Below are positions 1 through 7,754 of a stretch of 23,889 nucleotides of DNA, in pieces. Below the pieces are notes generated by a model, which was not told where the DNA came from, made no database searches, and was given only the letters and a program-made list of their open reading frames with translations. The DNA is taken from contig JAZOPZ010000002.1 of assembly GCA_045655805.1 (NCBI GenBank), positions 1 through 23,889 on the forward strand, in the 5' to 3' direction. The DNA comes from UBA11475 sp045655805 (GTDB lineage: Bacteria; Bacillota; Clostridia; Christensenellales; Borkfalkiaceae). Both the position numbers and the translations under genes were made by a program. Within the stretch, counting starts at the first letter, position 1. Each line of letters opens with the position of its first letter.

Positions 1-3000
1 TTAACGGCGTTTTCAAGGTAATCAGCAAGTTCGTCATTATAGTACGCCTTGTTCTTTTTAATAACGTATTCGACAACGTCGGCAGTTTCAGTTTCGTTAA
101 CGAAAGCCCCTTGATATCTTTCAGGTACAGGCGCAGTATCAATCTTAAATAGCATATCGCCTTTACCCAAGAGTTTTTCAGCGCCACCACTACCTAAAAT
201 TGTTTCAGAGTCCTTTGAAGAAATAGTCTTAAACGCAACACGGGTTGGCAAGTTAGCCTTAATAACACCCGTAATAACGTCAACTGACGGTCTTTGCGTC
301 GCTAAAATTAAGTGAATACCCGACGCTCTAGCCTTTGCCGTAAGTGCAGCGACCTTTCTTTCAAGATCTTTTTTGCAAATATTCATAAGGTCGGCAACTT
401 CGTCGATAATGATAACTATTCTAGGCATCTTTTGAACGGTATCACTAGCAATCAATCTGTTGTAGCCTTCGATATTAACCACTCTACCACCGCAATCACG
501 GAACACTCTATAACGGCGCTCCATTTCTTGATAAGCCCAATCAAGGACTGCCAAAACCTTCACGTGGTCGGAAATAATTTCGTCAACCATAAGGTGTGGC
601 AAGTGATTATAAACCATAAACTCAACGGTTTTAGGGTCGATTAAAATAAGTTTAACGTCTTCAGGCGAATAACGCGTTATAAGACTCAAGATAAGTGAAT
701 TTAAGAAGATACTCTTACCAGAACCCGTAGAGCCGGCAACCAAAAAGTGCTTACCTTTAGCAATATCGTAATGAACGGTCTTACCAACAACGTCCTTGCC
801 AATCGGGAATAATAAAGACGAATCTTCCGAAGACATATTCATAACTTCTTTAAGCCCGCTCTTAAGCGAAACTGGAATTCTAGTTTTATTAGCAACTTCA
901 ATACCTATGAGGTTTTTACCAGGAATCGGCGCTAAAACCCTGACGCCGTCCACAACTTCAAGCGACGCGTTAAGGTTTGCCTCGTGCTGAATAACGTTTT
1001 TAATCGGATAATTAATTGGGAAAGAGAATTCGTATCTAGTAAGCGACGGACCCTCGATATAGTTTACACCCTTAACGTCAACCTTAAACGCTTGTAAAGT
1101 TTCTTCAATCTTTGCAATACGCCCTTCGTGATCGTTCTTTTCAGCCGTTACGTTTTGAGCGTGCTCAACAAAATACGAAAGTGGTGGCGTATGATAAGGT
1201 CTATTTATAGGTTCTATAACCTTTGGCTTTTCAGGTTTAGCAGGGGCTGGTTCTACTTTTGACGGAACTACAGGCGTAGGAGCTTTATATATCGGTGTAG
1301 GTGCCGTGTAAGTAGGAGCCGGTTTTGGTGCAATAGTTTTTGCGTAATCTTCCACCCTACTGCGAGCAGGCTTGTCTTCTTTGATAGGTTCGTTAACTCC
1401 TAAATCAGGTGCAGAGTCATTTTCCTTTTCGTACTCACTTTCAATAGCGTCTTTAACGGTATTTTCTTTTGCTTGCTTTAAAGTTGAAAAATCCTCAACG
1501 ACGGGAGCCGTTTTTTCCACTTCTACAGAATCTTCTATTTCAAAAGGTTCTTCAACGGTTTCAATCTCCTCAACACCGTCAACCGTAAAATCGCCGTCCA
1601 CAGCGTCTAAATCGTCCTGATCTGAAACGGTTGTGTTAAAAGATTCTTCAATATCTACAGTAAAGTCGTCTCTAGCTACGCTTTTAATTTCGTCAACGGT
1701 TTCTTCAGTATAATCTTCTTCAACTATTTCGTTTATTGCAGAGTCTGTGAAATCGCCGTAGCCAAAAGTTTCTTCAACGGTGGTTTGAGAAATGGTATCC
1801 GTTAAATCTTCCTGCTCTTTATAATCTTCTTGCATAGAAGAAATCAATTCGTCAGTAGTAAAATCCTCAACTTCTTCAGAATTCTTCGCAGTATCTTTAG
1901 GTTGCTCGTAAATTGTAGCGCCTAAATTAGCGAAAGGATTTTTGTGGTCTACGTTAGCGTTATCTTTTTCTTTTTTACGTTCGTAAGAATTAAAATAATC
2001 GTCTAAATCACTACCCGTTGAAACGACGGAATCAGAATAATCGGTAAAGCGTTCTTGTTTTTCAATTTTTTGGGCTGGTTCTTCCACCTTTTTTATAGGC
2101 TTTGAAACGCTTGCTCCACTATTAGAATCAAAACCACGAAGAGCCTTTTCCACGTCAAGTGGTTGTGGTTTTTTAATATATTCAATGCTTGACGCAAGAT
2201 CGGTTTTTGGCGCAGGTGGAGCCTCTTCCTTTTTAACGGTAGAAATGTTAAGTCCTTTTTCAGAAGTATTCAAAGATAGCGATTCTTCTTTTTCTCGCTT
2301 TGAAAGTTGTTCAAACTCTGCACCTTGCGCAATAAATAACGGATTCTTTTTAACAGAAACGGCATCGTTGCCCGTAAGCATATTAGCAAAAGCTTGTTCT
2401 ACCTCATCAGCGCTTTCACTTTCAGAAATTGCTTGTTCTACTTGTTCTTCTTGAGTAGTAACGACCTTTTTCTCTTTTGTAAACTTAAAAACGCCACTCT
2501 TATAAACGTACGCACCAAGCAATAGTATAGCAACGGCAATTATGATATAAAAACCAACGGGTGTAAAGAGAGAAACCCCCCAATACACTAAAAGTCCAGC
2601 AACCAATCCGCCACCAGTCGCGGTCTTTAAACCACCCTTGGCAACGGTATAGCAGTTACCGAGATACTTACCAAAATTAAGCGTAGAAAAAGACGCAGAA
2701 GTAATAGCGTGAAGTAAAAACACTACCAATACGAAAACAAGCGACAATACAGTTGACGCTTTTTTAGAAATATTTACGCTTTTACCAATAACCATCGTTA
2801 CGCCGAAATATATGCAAAGCAAGCATTGAACGTACGCTGAATACCCAAAAATACCAAGTAAAAAATACTTAACCCACGCGCCGATAGACGAAAAAATAAG
2901 TCCACCCGTAACCAAGCAAACAAAACATAAAGTCGCAAATAAAACCATCAGCATACCGAAGGTTTCTTTAGTAAAAATATTAGAGTCTTTTTTGACTTTT

Positions 3001-3023
3001 TCAATCTTTTCAGGAGTTTCCAA
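1..3023 (-). CDS. ftsK: DNA translocase FtsK/SpoIIIE, C-terminal end beyond the window
   Basis: Membrane-anchored ATPase that pumps double-stranded DNA during chromosome segregation at division or sporulation. The frame is open for 1007 codons and leaves the window before the C-terminal winged-helix (gamma) domain. The N-terminal ~175 residues hold about four hydrophobic helices. Residues ~180-600 form a long, acidic, low-complexity linker with a Pro-rich end (APTPIYKAPTPVV). The motor follows, with Walker A GSTGSGKS at 711-734 (residue ~764), a Walker B-like IVIIIDEVADLM near 388-421, and the family stretch LATQRPSVDVITG. I chose the TTG at 3021-3023 as start: GGAAGG lies 7 nt upstream, an in-frame TAA lies just above, and the membrane helices need this N-terminus. 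The nearest ATG (~2953) would cut into the first helix. FtsK and SpoIIIE cannot be told apart here. Confidence 0.95.
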   Translation of the reverse strand, partial: METPEKIEKVKKDSNIFTKETFGMLMVLFATLCFVCLVTGGLIFSSIGAWVKYFLLGIFGYSAYVQCLLCIYFGVTMVIGKSVNISKKASTVLSLVFVLVVFLLHAITSASFSTLNFGKYLGNCYTVAKGGLKTATGGGLVAGLLVYWGVSLFTPVGFYIIIAVAILLLGAYVYKSGVFKFTKEKKVVTTQEEQVEQAISESESADEVEQAFANMLTGNDAVSVKKNPLFIAQGAEFEQLSKREKEESLSLNTSEKGLNISTVKKEEAPPAPKTDLASSIEYIKKPQPLDVEKALRGFDSNSGASVSKPIKKVEEPAQKIEKQERFTDYSDSVVSTGSDLDDYFNSYERKKEKDNANVDHKNPFANLGATIYEQPKDTAKNSEEVEDFTTDELISSMQEDYKEQEDLTDTISQTTVEETFGYGDFTDSAINEIVEEDYTEETVDEIKSVARDDFTVDIEESFNTTVSDQDDLDAVDGDFTVDGVEEIETVEEPFEIEDSVEVEKTAPVVEDFSTLKQAKENTVKDAIESEYEKENDSAPDLGVNEPIKEDKPARSRVEDYAKTIAPKPAPTYTAPTPIYKAPTPVVPSKVEPAPAKPEKPKVIEPINRPYHTPPLSYFVEHAQNVTAEKNDHEGRIAKIEETLQAFKVDVKGVNYIEGPSLTRYEFSFPINYPIKNVIQHEANLNASLEVVDGVRVLAPIPGKNLIGIEVANKTRIPVSLKSGLKEVMNMSSEDSSLLFPIGKDVVGKTVHYDIAKGKHFLVAGSTGSGKSIFLNSLILSLITRYSPEDVKLILIDPKTVEFMVYNHLPHLMVDEIISDHVKVLAVLDWAYQEMERRYRVFRDCGGRVVNIEGYNRLIASDTVQKMPRIVIIIDEVADLMNICKKDLERKVAALTAKARASGIHLILATQRPSVDVITGVIKANLPTRVAFKTISSKDSETILGSGGAEKLLGKGDMLFKIDTAPVPERYQGAFVNETETADVVEYVIKKNKAYYNDELADYLENAV

Positions 3024-3061
3024 AATTAGCCCTTCCACAATATATTGTTCTAGTTAGAATA

Positions 3062-3090
3062 ATTATAACAAATTGTACGAAAAATTACAA
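3062..3090 (-). promoter_or_regulatory. Predicted sigma-A promoter of ftsK
   Basis: On the minus strand, TTGTAA (3085-3090) is followed by a 17-nt spacer and TATAAT (3062-3067). The -10 is preceded by TGT, making an extended -10. A 12-bp palindrome, ACAATATATTGT (3037-3048), lies in the short leader just before the ribosome binding site; its role is unknown. Confidence 0.65.
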
Positions 3091-3130
3091 CACCTTTGCG
3101 TAAATTTTTTGAACAAGTTTTAAAGCAAAT

Positions 3131-3157
3131 AAAAAAGCATCAAATTGATGCTTTTTA
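3131..3157 (-). terminator. Intrinsic terminator of the first ABC importer operon
   Basis: A 10-bp stem (3132-3141 with 3147-3156, core GCATC/GATGC, 5-nt loop) sits directly after the ATPase stop codon. It is flanked by A and T runs, so it gives a U-tract on the minus strand and could also act on the plus strand. Confidence 0.8.
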
Positions 3158-3163
3158 TAATTA

Positions 3164-3814
3164 TTATTCAGACAACACCGAAGTTATCTCGTTTTTCAAT
3201 TTTTGGGGTGTGAAATCAGCGTTTTCAAACACTTTAACACCGCTTTTTGAAAGCACAACCGTCCTATCTGCGAGAGTCAAACACTCATCTAAATCGTGAG
3301 TAACTAAAACGGCAGTAACGCCGTTTTCCGATTGTAACGATGCAAAAAGTTCAACTGCAACTTTATGCAAAACTATATCTAGGTTTGAAAAAGGCTCGTC
3401 TAAAAGCATAAAGTCAGCCCCGTAAGCAAACGCCCTTGCTAAATTTACCCTTTTTGCCATACCTTTTGAAAGTTCACTAGGATACAAGCCCCCTGCGTCT
3501 TTAAGCCCCACTTTATCTAGCCAATATTCGGCGTCAGCGTCCTTTTTTACCAGCAAGATATTTTCCTTTACCGTTAAATTCGGAACTAACCTGTCGTTTT
3601 GAAAAACGTACGACGATTTTTTAGGAAGATTTTCAATTTCACCGTCAAAGTCCAAAATATGTCCCGCCAAAATATTTAATAGCGTGGTTTTGCCTACGCC
3701 ACTCCCACCGACAAGCGCCGTTATTTTTGCAGGTGGGATTTCTAAATTCAGTCCGTCAAAAACTATTTTGTCGCCGTATTTTTTGGTTAGAGATTTAATT
3801 TTTATACTTTCCAT
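3164..3814 (-). CDS. ABC importer ATPase, nitrate/taurine/NMT1 type
   Basis: Cytoplasmic ATPase, 216 residues, powering import by the permease and binding protein encoded upstream. Visible motifs: Walker A GGSGVGKTT (36-44), Q-loop FQND (71-74), signature LSKGMAKRV (115-123), Walker B FMLLDEPF (135-142) and switch His in VTHDLDE (~173). It is short for the family, with no C-terminal regulatory extension. The signature has Lys where the usual LSGGM has the second-position Gly; all other motifs are intact. The start overlaps the permease gene by 13 nt, which suggests translational coupling. Family resemblance is to SsuB/TauB/ThiZ-like ATPases; the substrate cannot be read from this subunit. Confidence 0.92.
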   Translation of the reverse strand: MESIKIKSLTKKYGDKIVFDGLNLEIPPAKITALVGGSGVGKTTLLNILAGHILDFDGEIENLPKKSSYVFQNDRLVPNLTVKENILLVKKDADAEYWLDKVGLKDAGGLYPSELSKGMAKRVNLARAFAYGADFMLLDEPFSNLDIVLHKVAVELFASLQSENGVTAVLVTHDLDECLTLADRTVVLSKSGVKVFENADFTPQKLKNEITSVLSE

Positions 3815-4560
3815 TTTCTAAACCTCCTCGCCAAAAATTTAACTAAATATTCAATAACAAGCCCCGTAACCACGGTAACTATTACGAGCGCTAATAACCC
3901 AGCCGTTTCAAAATTAACTTTTTCTATTTGCATTAAAATACCAAGCGACTTTCCCGTTTGCGCAATAATTTCCGCAGCGACCATAAGTTTAAGATTAAGC
4001 GAAAACCCACTCCCAGCAATTTCTGCAAGTTTTGGAAGTAACGGTGGCAAAATCACCTTTTTTAAAGTATCGGTCTTGCTTACGCCGTAGTTTTTACACA
4101 TCGTTAAAAGTTCACCGTCAATATCGGCAAGCGCTTGAGAAACTGAAGTATATAAGGTTGGCAACACGACTACTGCAGTAACTAGCATAGGCGCTACGGA
4201 TGAATTAGTCCATAAAACCACCCATAATACCATTGCAATCGTCGGAAACGCCCTAATTATAGCAATTAAAGGCATAATTGCTTTTTTAATTTTAGAACTA
4301 GTCGTGGTCAAAATTGACAACACCGTTGCCACAGTAAACGAGCCCAAAAAGGCAATTAGTACCCTTAATAAAGTCCCACCGAAAGCCGTGTAAAAGTTCG
4401 CCGAGCCTAGTTTTTTAAATAGTGATTTTACCGTAGCCGAAATTTTCGGCAACACTATAGGATCTTCCAAAATAGTTGCCGAAACTCCCCATATTAAAAA
4501 TAGCGCAAGCACACCTAATAGTGGCAAAATCAAGTTAAGTAATAAGTTTAATTTTTTCAT
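3802..4560 (-). CDS. ABC importer permease, BinPDT (SsuC/TauC/ThiX-like)
   Basis: Integral membrane subunit, 252 residues, with about six hydrophobic segments, the first at residues ~8-30. The cytoplasmic EAA-type coupling loop is visible around CKNYGVSKTDTLKKVILP and the region after it. This subunit forms the translocation path for the operon's importer. Its ATG shares one base with the binding-protein stop codon (TAATG), and its end overlaps the ATPase gene. The three genes are therefore a tight, translationally coupled unit. Substrate unknown; sulfonate, taurine, thiamine-precursor and other small-molecule systems all use this family. Confidence 0.92.
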   Translation of the reverse strand: MKKLNLLLNLILPLLGVLALFLIWGVSATILEDPIVLPKISATVKSLFKKLGSANFYTAFGGTLLRVLIAFLGSFTVATVLSILTTTSSKIKKAIMPLIAIIRAFPTIAMVLWVVLWTNSSVAPMLVTAVVVLPTLYTSVSQALADIDGELLTMCKNYGVSKTDTLKKVILPPLLPKLAEIAGSGFSLNLKLMVAAEIIAQTGKSLGILMQIEKVNFETAGLLALVIVTVVTGLVIEYLVKFLARRFRKWKV

Positions 4561-5537
4561 TAGTTTAATCCGTAAATAAAGTTATCGGAAGTCTTTTGCA
4601 TACCTATTGCCGTTAAATAATCGTCAATGCTGTTTCTTGCCGAAAGCGCGTCTTGGTAATAAATACCACATCTATCTATTACTTCAGCCGTAACAAAACT
4701 ATCAAGCGACGCAACCACGCCGTCTTCTAAATGGTCGTTAACAGAATTTACAACGCTAGTAGCATTAGCATCGTCAAGAGCGTAGTCGATAGAGTTTTTA
4801 ACCATATTAATAAGCGCCGTTACGATATCTTGTGAAAGTGATTTTTTAACCACCATAACTGCTTGTGGATAGCCACCTGCTTGAGCGTCGTAAAGTTCGC
4901 CAAGGTCAAGCCTACAAGTGTATTTTGTGTCAAGTTTAGTAACGATTTTAGTTGCAGCCGGTTCAGGCAAAAGCCCGATTTTAATCTTGTTTTGCCTCAT
5001 AGCAGGCATAAGTTCTTCACCACTACCGTAATAAAAAAGCGCGACTTTGCCGTCGATAGCGTCGGGACTTGCCTCAAACGGAATACCGTTTTTATTAAGC
5101 ACTGCTTTAAGCGTTAAATCAGGCACTAAACCTTGTCCGATAACACCGACTTTTTTACCTACCAAGTCCGAAAGAGAAATTGCCTTGTCGGAAACGATAT
5201 ATAAATTACCGTGTGTCAAAACTGAAACCATTTGATAGTCGTCGCCCGTGCCACAAATTTTAACGGCAGCGTTAAGTGGTAAAATTGCTACGTCTGCAAC
5301 TGCGTTTCTCTTTTGCACGAAGTTCGTAATTTGAGTAGACGAAACAATCTTAAATTCAGCAGGCTGACCGCCGATTTGATTATCGCCAAGCATTTGAGCA
5401 ATGGCAATAGCAGGCGCTCCGTCAGGGCAATAAACCTTGAGAGTGCCATCGTTTTTACTTTCACCAAAGATAGCGCACCCACTAAAAGTTGCCGTAAAAG
5501 TTAATACGGCGAGTAATAATCCTATAAATTTTTTCAT
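4560..5537 (-). CDS. ABC importer substrate-binding lipoprotein, NMT1/TauA-like
   Basis: Extracytoplasmic binding protein, 325 residues, that captures the ligand and delivers it to the permease. The N-terminus is a lipoprotein signal (MKKFIG, hydrophobic core, then lipobox FSGC with lipidated Cys21). The body reads as a two-lobed NitT/TauT-family protein: LKVYCPDGAPAIAIAQ opens the first lobe, VGKKVGVIGQGLVPDLTLK matches the family turn near the hinge, and IGLLPEPAATKI the region where the chain returns. The start is fixed by AAAGGAG 7 nt before the ATG. That ribosome binding site is the 3' arm of a strong leader hairpin, so expression is probably controlled by RNA folding. The ligand cannot be named from sequence. 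Confidence 0.9.
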   Translation of the reverse strand: MKKFIGLLLAVLTFTATFSGCAIFGESKNDGTLKVYCPDGAPAIAIAQMLGDNQIGGQPAEFKIVSSTQITNFVQKRNAVADVAILPLNAAVKICGTGDDYQMVSVLTHGNLYIVSDKAISLSDLVGKKVGVIGQGLVPDLTLKAVLNKNGIPFEASPDAIDGKVALFYYGSGEELMPAMRQNKIKIGLLPEPAATKIVTKLDTKYTCRLDLGELYDAQAGGYPQAVMVVKKSLSQDIVTALINMVKNSIDYALDDANATSVVNSVNDHLEDGVVASLDSFVTAEVIDRCGIYYQDALSARNSIDDYLTAIGMQKTSDNFIYGLN

Positions 5538-5655
5538 AAAAAAACTCCTTTACGCTAACGCAAAGGAGAAATAATTTGCAATAAATTGCAACCACAGTCG
5601 GAAATTATTCACCCCTTTACGATTAGGCGCACCTTTTCGTTTAGGTATTTTATTA
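5538..5655 (-). promoter_or_regulatory. Structured leader RNA, candidate riboswitch or attenuator of unassigned class
   Basis: Leader of about 115 nt upstream of the binding-protein gene. The last element is a 10-bp hairpin (5559-5568 with 5545-5554, loop 5555-5558) whose 3' arm contains the ribosome binding site AAAGGAG. Seven U follow it and run into the ATG, so it could block translation and also terminate transcription. Upstream, CGUAAAGGGG (5612-5621) can pair with the same 5' arm (5559-5568). That pairing continues through 5602-5610 with 5568-5577 into a helix of about 19 bp with one bulged U. The two folds exclude each other. Further 5' is a hairpin at 5619-5640 (ACGA and AGG stems around a UGCG loop, AA/AA internal loop). 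The bulge CCGACUGUGG and a small hairpin (5576-5591) are possible ligand-contact parts. Which ligand is unknown. Confidence 0.65.
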
Positions 5656-5660
5656 CCTAA
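5641..5660. promoter_or_regulatory. Operator-like palindrome over the transcription start
   Basis: TTAGGTA, six bases, then TACCTAA: a perfect 7-bp inverted repeat directly after the -10 of the importer promoter, so it covers the expected start point. A repressor bound here would block transcription. As RNA, if the start lies at its left edge, it could also form the first leader hairpin. Confidence 0.45.
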
Positions 5661-5689
5661 ATTATACAATTAAAATCACTAAATGTCAA
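5661..5689 (-). promoter_or_regulatory. Sigma-A promoter of the first ABC importer operon
   Basis: Perfect consensus on the minus strand: TTGACA (5684-5689), 17-nt spacer, TATAAT (5661-5666). The expected start is near 5654-5657. A promoter this strong fits a gene held back by downstream RNA or repressor control. Confidence 0.85.
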
Positions 5690-5722
5690 CGATTTTATTA
5701 AACAAGACTTTTTTGAACAAAA

Positions 5723-7084
5723 CTATTCGTCGGCTTTTAAAATTTCTTCTTCAATTATAGCAATCGCCGTAAAGCAATCCCCCTTATCTTTAGCCTCTGC
5801 CATAACGCGAATAACACTCTCCGTGCCAGACGGTCTAACCACTATTCTACCACACGTACCCAAAAAAGTTTGAACAAGTGCTATTGCGTCCGAAACAGAC
5901 TTTTTGGCAATCACCTTGTGTTTATCTTTAACCCTTACACTCTTTGAAATTTGTGGATAAATTTTAATTTCAGAAAGCGCCAAATTAAAGTCATCTCTAT
6001 TATCGATTAACGCCTCGGCAATTTTCAGCGAAGTCAAAATCCCGTCGCCCGTCGTCGCATATTTAGTAAAAATTATATGCCCAGAAGTTTCCCCACCGAT
6101 TTCCACGCCGTCTGACTTCATTTTTTCGTAAACGAACCTATCGCCAACCGAAGTCGTTTCAACGCCAATCCCCTGTTTTTTAAGGCTTTCTTTTAAGCCT
6201 AAATTGCTCATAACGGTTGCAACTACCTTGCCACTTAAAAGTTCTCCTTTTGCTTTTAGACGGCGTGCGAGCAGATAAATAATTTTATCACCGTCGATTT
6301 CCTCACCAAAAGAGTTAACGCATAAGCAACGGTCGGCATCACCGTCGTAGGCAAACCCTATATCAGCGCCAACCTTAACCACTTCTTTTTTGAGTGCCGA
6401 CAAATCCGTCGATCCACAATTTTCGTTTATATTAAAACCGTTTGGTTCAGCGTTTATAACGGAAACTTTAGCGCCTAAACTTTCAAACACGCTACGCGCA
6501 AGTTTATAAGCGCCACCGTTCGCCGTATCAAGAACCACCCTTATGCTGTCAAACGGCTTAACGACGGTTGATAAAAGATATCCTAAATACTTGCTCCTAC
6601 CGTAAAGATAGTCTACGGTTTTTCCAACTTTTTCGTGTGTAGAATAAGGCAAATCTCCGCCAACAAATTCACCACGACAAAGCAAATAATCTTCAATTAA
6701 GTCGGTAAGGTCATCCCCGACCTTTTCCCCTAACGAAGATATAATTTTTATACCGTTATCGTAGTAAGGATTATGACTTGCCGAAATCATTATTCCGTAG
6801 TCAAACCCCTCGGTTTTAGCAATGAACGCCACCGACGGCGTAGTCGTTACGTGCATAAGATAAGCATCTGCCCCAGAACTATTTAGCCCTGCCGATAAAG
6901 CGTATTCTAGCGCGTAAGACGACCTTCTAGTGTCCTTTCCTATAACCACGCGTACCGTTTTCGCGCTACCGTTCAACCTTTTTTGATGCCATCCTAAAAA
7001 CCTACCAATCCTAAAAGCATCAAGCGCAGTTAAACTTTCGCCAACCTTTCCCCTGTAACCGTCAGTACCAAAAAGTTCTCCCAT
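5723..7084 (-). CDS. glmM: Phosphoglucosamine mutase
   Basis: Converts glucosamine-6-phosphate to glucosamine-1-phosphate, feeding UDP-N-acetylglucosamine for peptidoglycan. The 453 residues match the usual family length. Seen: N-terminal FGTDGYRGK (family FGTDGVRG), active-site loop SASHNP (101-106, phosphoserine 103), metal loop DGDADR (247-252), sugar-binding GGETSGH (330-336; the ExSGH form favours GlmM over phosphomannomutase) and phosphate-binding RPSGTES (417-423). The start has an excellent ribosome binding site, AGGAGGGG. The gene has its own promoter and stands alone, with no cdaA/ybbR genes beside it as in many Bacillota. No hairpin terminator is clear between its stop and the promoter of the next operon. 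Confidence 0.95.
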   Translation of the reverse strand: MGELFGTDGYRGKVGESLTALDAFRIGRFLGWHQKRLNGSAKTVRVVIGKDTRRSSYALEYALSAGLNSSGADAYLMHVTTTPSVAFIAKTEGFDYGIMISASHNPYYDNGIKIISSLGEKVGDDLTDLIEDYLLCRGEFVGGDLPYSTHEKVGKTVDYLYGRSKYLGYLLSTVVKPFDSIRVVLDTANGGAYKLARSVFESLGAKVSVINAEPNGFNINENCGSTDLSALKKEVVKVGADIGFAYDGDADRCLCVNSFGEEIDGDKIIYLLARRLKAKGELLSGKVVATVMSNLGLKESLKKQGIGVETTSVGDRFVYEKMKSDGVEIGGETSGHIIFTKYATTGDGILTSLKIAEALIDNRDDFNLALSEIKIYPQISKSVRVKDKHKVIAKKSVSDAIALVQTFLGTCGRIVVRPSGTESVIRVMAEAKDKGDCFTAIAIIEEEILKADE

Positions 7085-7146
7085 AGCCCCTCCTTTTTAC
7101 AGTTTATGGTATGAACTTTTTTTAACTTTTGCCACACAATTTGCAA

Positions 7147-7155
7147 ATTATACCA
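7147..7155 (-). promoter_or_regulatory. Extended -10 promoter of glmM
   Basis: TGGTATAAT on the minus strand is a TGnTATAAT extended -10 about 60 nt upstream of glmM. The -35 position falls in the preceding terminator hairpin and has no good match, consistent with an extended -10 type. Confidence 0.55.
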
Positions 7156-7156
7156 C

Positions 7157-7188
7157 AAAAAAGCGACGGCACATACCGTCGCTTTTTT
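7157..7188 (-). terminator. Intrinsic terminator after the leucine-rich-repeat gene
   Basis: 7-bp GC-rich stem (7163-7169 GCGACGG with 7176-7182 CCGTCGC) flanked by A6 and T6. It lies two bases after the stop codon of the minus-strand repeat gene. Confidence 0.88.
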
Positions 7189-7189
7189 A

Positions 7190-7720
7190 TTATTCTTTTA
7201 TAATTGCAATCTCTGCTTTACAGCCATTTTCTTTCAATGCCTTTTTAACAAGTTTTTTATTGTTCTTAAAACAACTAATCTTTTTTAAATACTTACAATC
7301 CGTAAACACCCCATAGCCTATGTCTTCTACGCTATCAGGTATAGTTACACTTGTTAAACTACTACAACCAAAAAACGTGAATTCACATATTGTTTTTAAA
7401 GTATTTGGCAAAGAAACTTCAACCAAGTATTTACAATCACTAAAACACTTATCCTTAATTTCAATTACACCTTAAGGTATAACGACTTCAGTTATATCTT
7501 TATTTTTACACGCCATCAAAACACCATTTTTTATTATAAGTCCAGTATTAACAGGTGATATTACCGTGGTTTTTGTTTGATTAACTTTATTATCAAGTTC
7601 TCTTAATTTCTCTTCTAATAACCGTTTTTGATCTTCTAATTCTCGTTTTTGTTCTTCTATCGACAAATCCGTATTGTCATAACAAGTTTCACACAAATAT
7701 CTTTTGTTTAAATCAGCCAT
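7190..7720 (-). pseudogene. Leucine-rich-repeat (BspA-like, LRR_5) protein with an internal stop
   Basis: One 177-codon frame interrupted by TAA at 7472-7474. The upstream part (82 residues) begins MADLNKRYLCETC, continues as a charged coiled coil (~residues 19-50), and ends in the first repeat, ITEVVIP. After the stop the same frame continues GVIEIKDKCFSDCKYL, then SLPNTLKTICEFTFFGCSSL and VTIPDSVEDIGYGVF, which are typical BspA/LRR_5 repeats. The expected codon at the stop is GAA or CAA (family IPEGV), so one base change explains it. Promoter, ribosome binding site (AGGGAG) and terminator are intact, so the lesion looks recent, polymorphic or a sequencing error. Such proteins are often surface or protein-binding modules; no signal peptide is present. 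Its function is not known. Confidence 0.8.
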
Positions 7721-7754
7721 ATTTTCTCCCTAAAATATTTTATAATAATTAGTT

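Noticed and set aside
312..2454. Plus-strand reading frames opposite ftsK
   Set aside because: They lie antisense to a continuous conserved frame, lack ribosome binding sites and have compositions explained by the complementary coding strand.
5538..5640. Known riboswitch (TPP, cobalamin or guanidine-III) upstream of the first importer
   Set aside because: GGGGUG, CCGACUG and GGUGCGCC recall fragments of these classes, but the paired partners and the rest of each conserved core are absent. I left the class unassigned.
5641..5660. Iron-type DtxR/IdeR box
   Set aside because: Half-sites TTAGGT/ACCTAA agree, but the site is 20 bp instead of 19 and lacks the central G/C; not enough to name the regulator.
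7472..7474. TAA read as a sense codon or programmed readthrough
   Set aside because: TAA is the stop for most genes here, including ftsY, smc and both binding-protein operons, and no special context is seen. A simple nonsense change is more likely.
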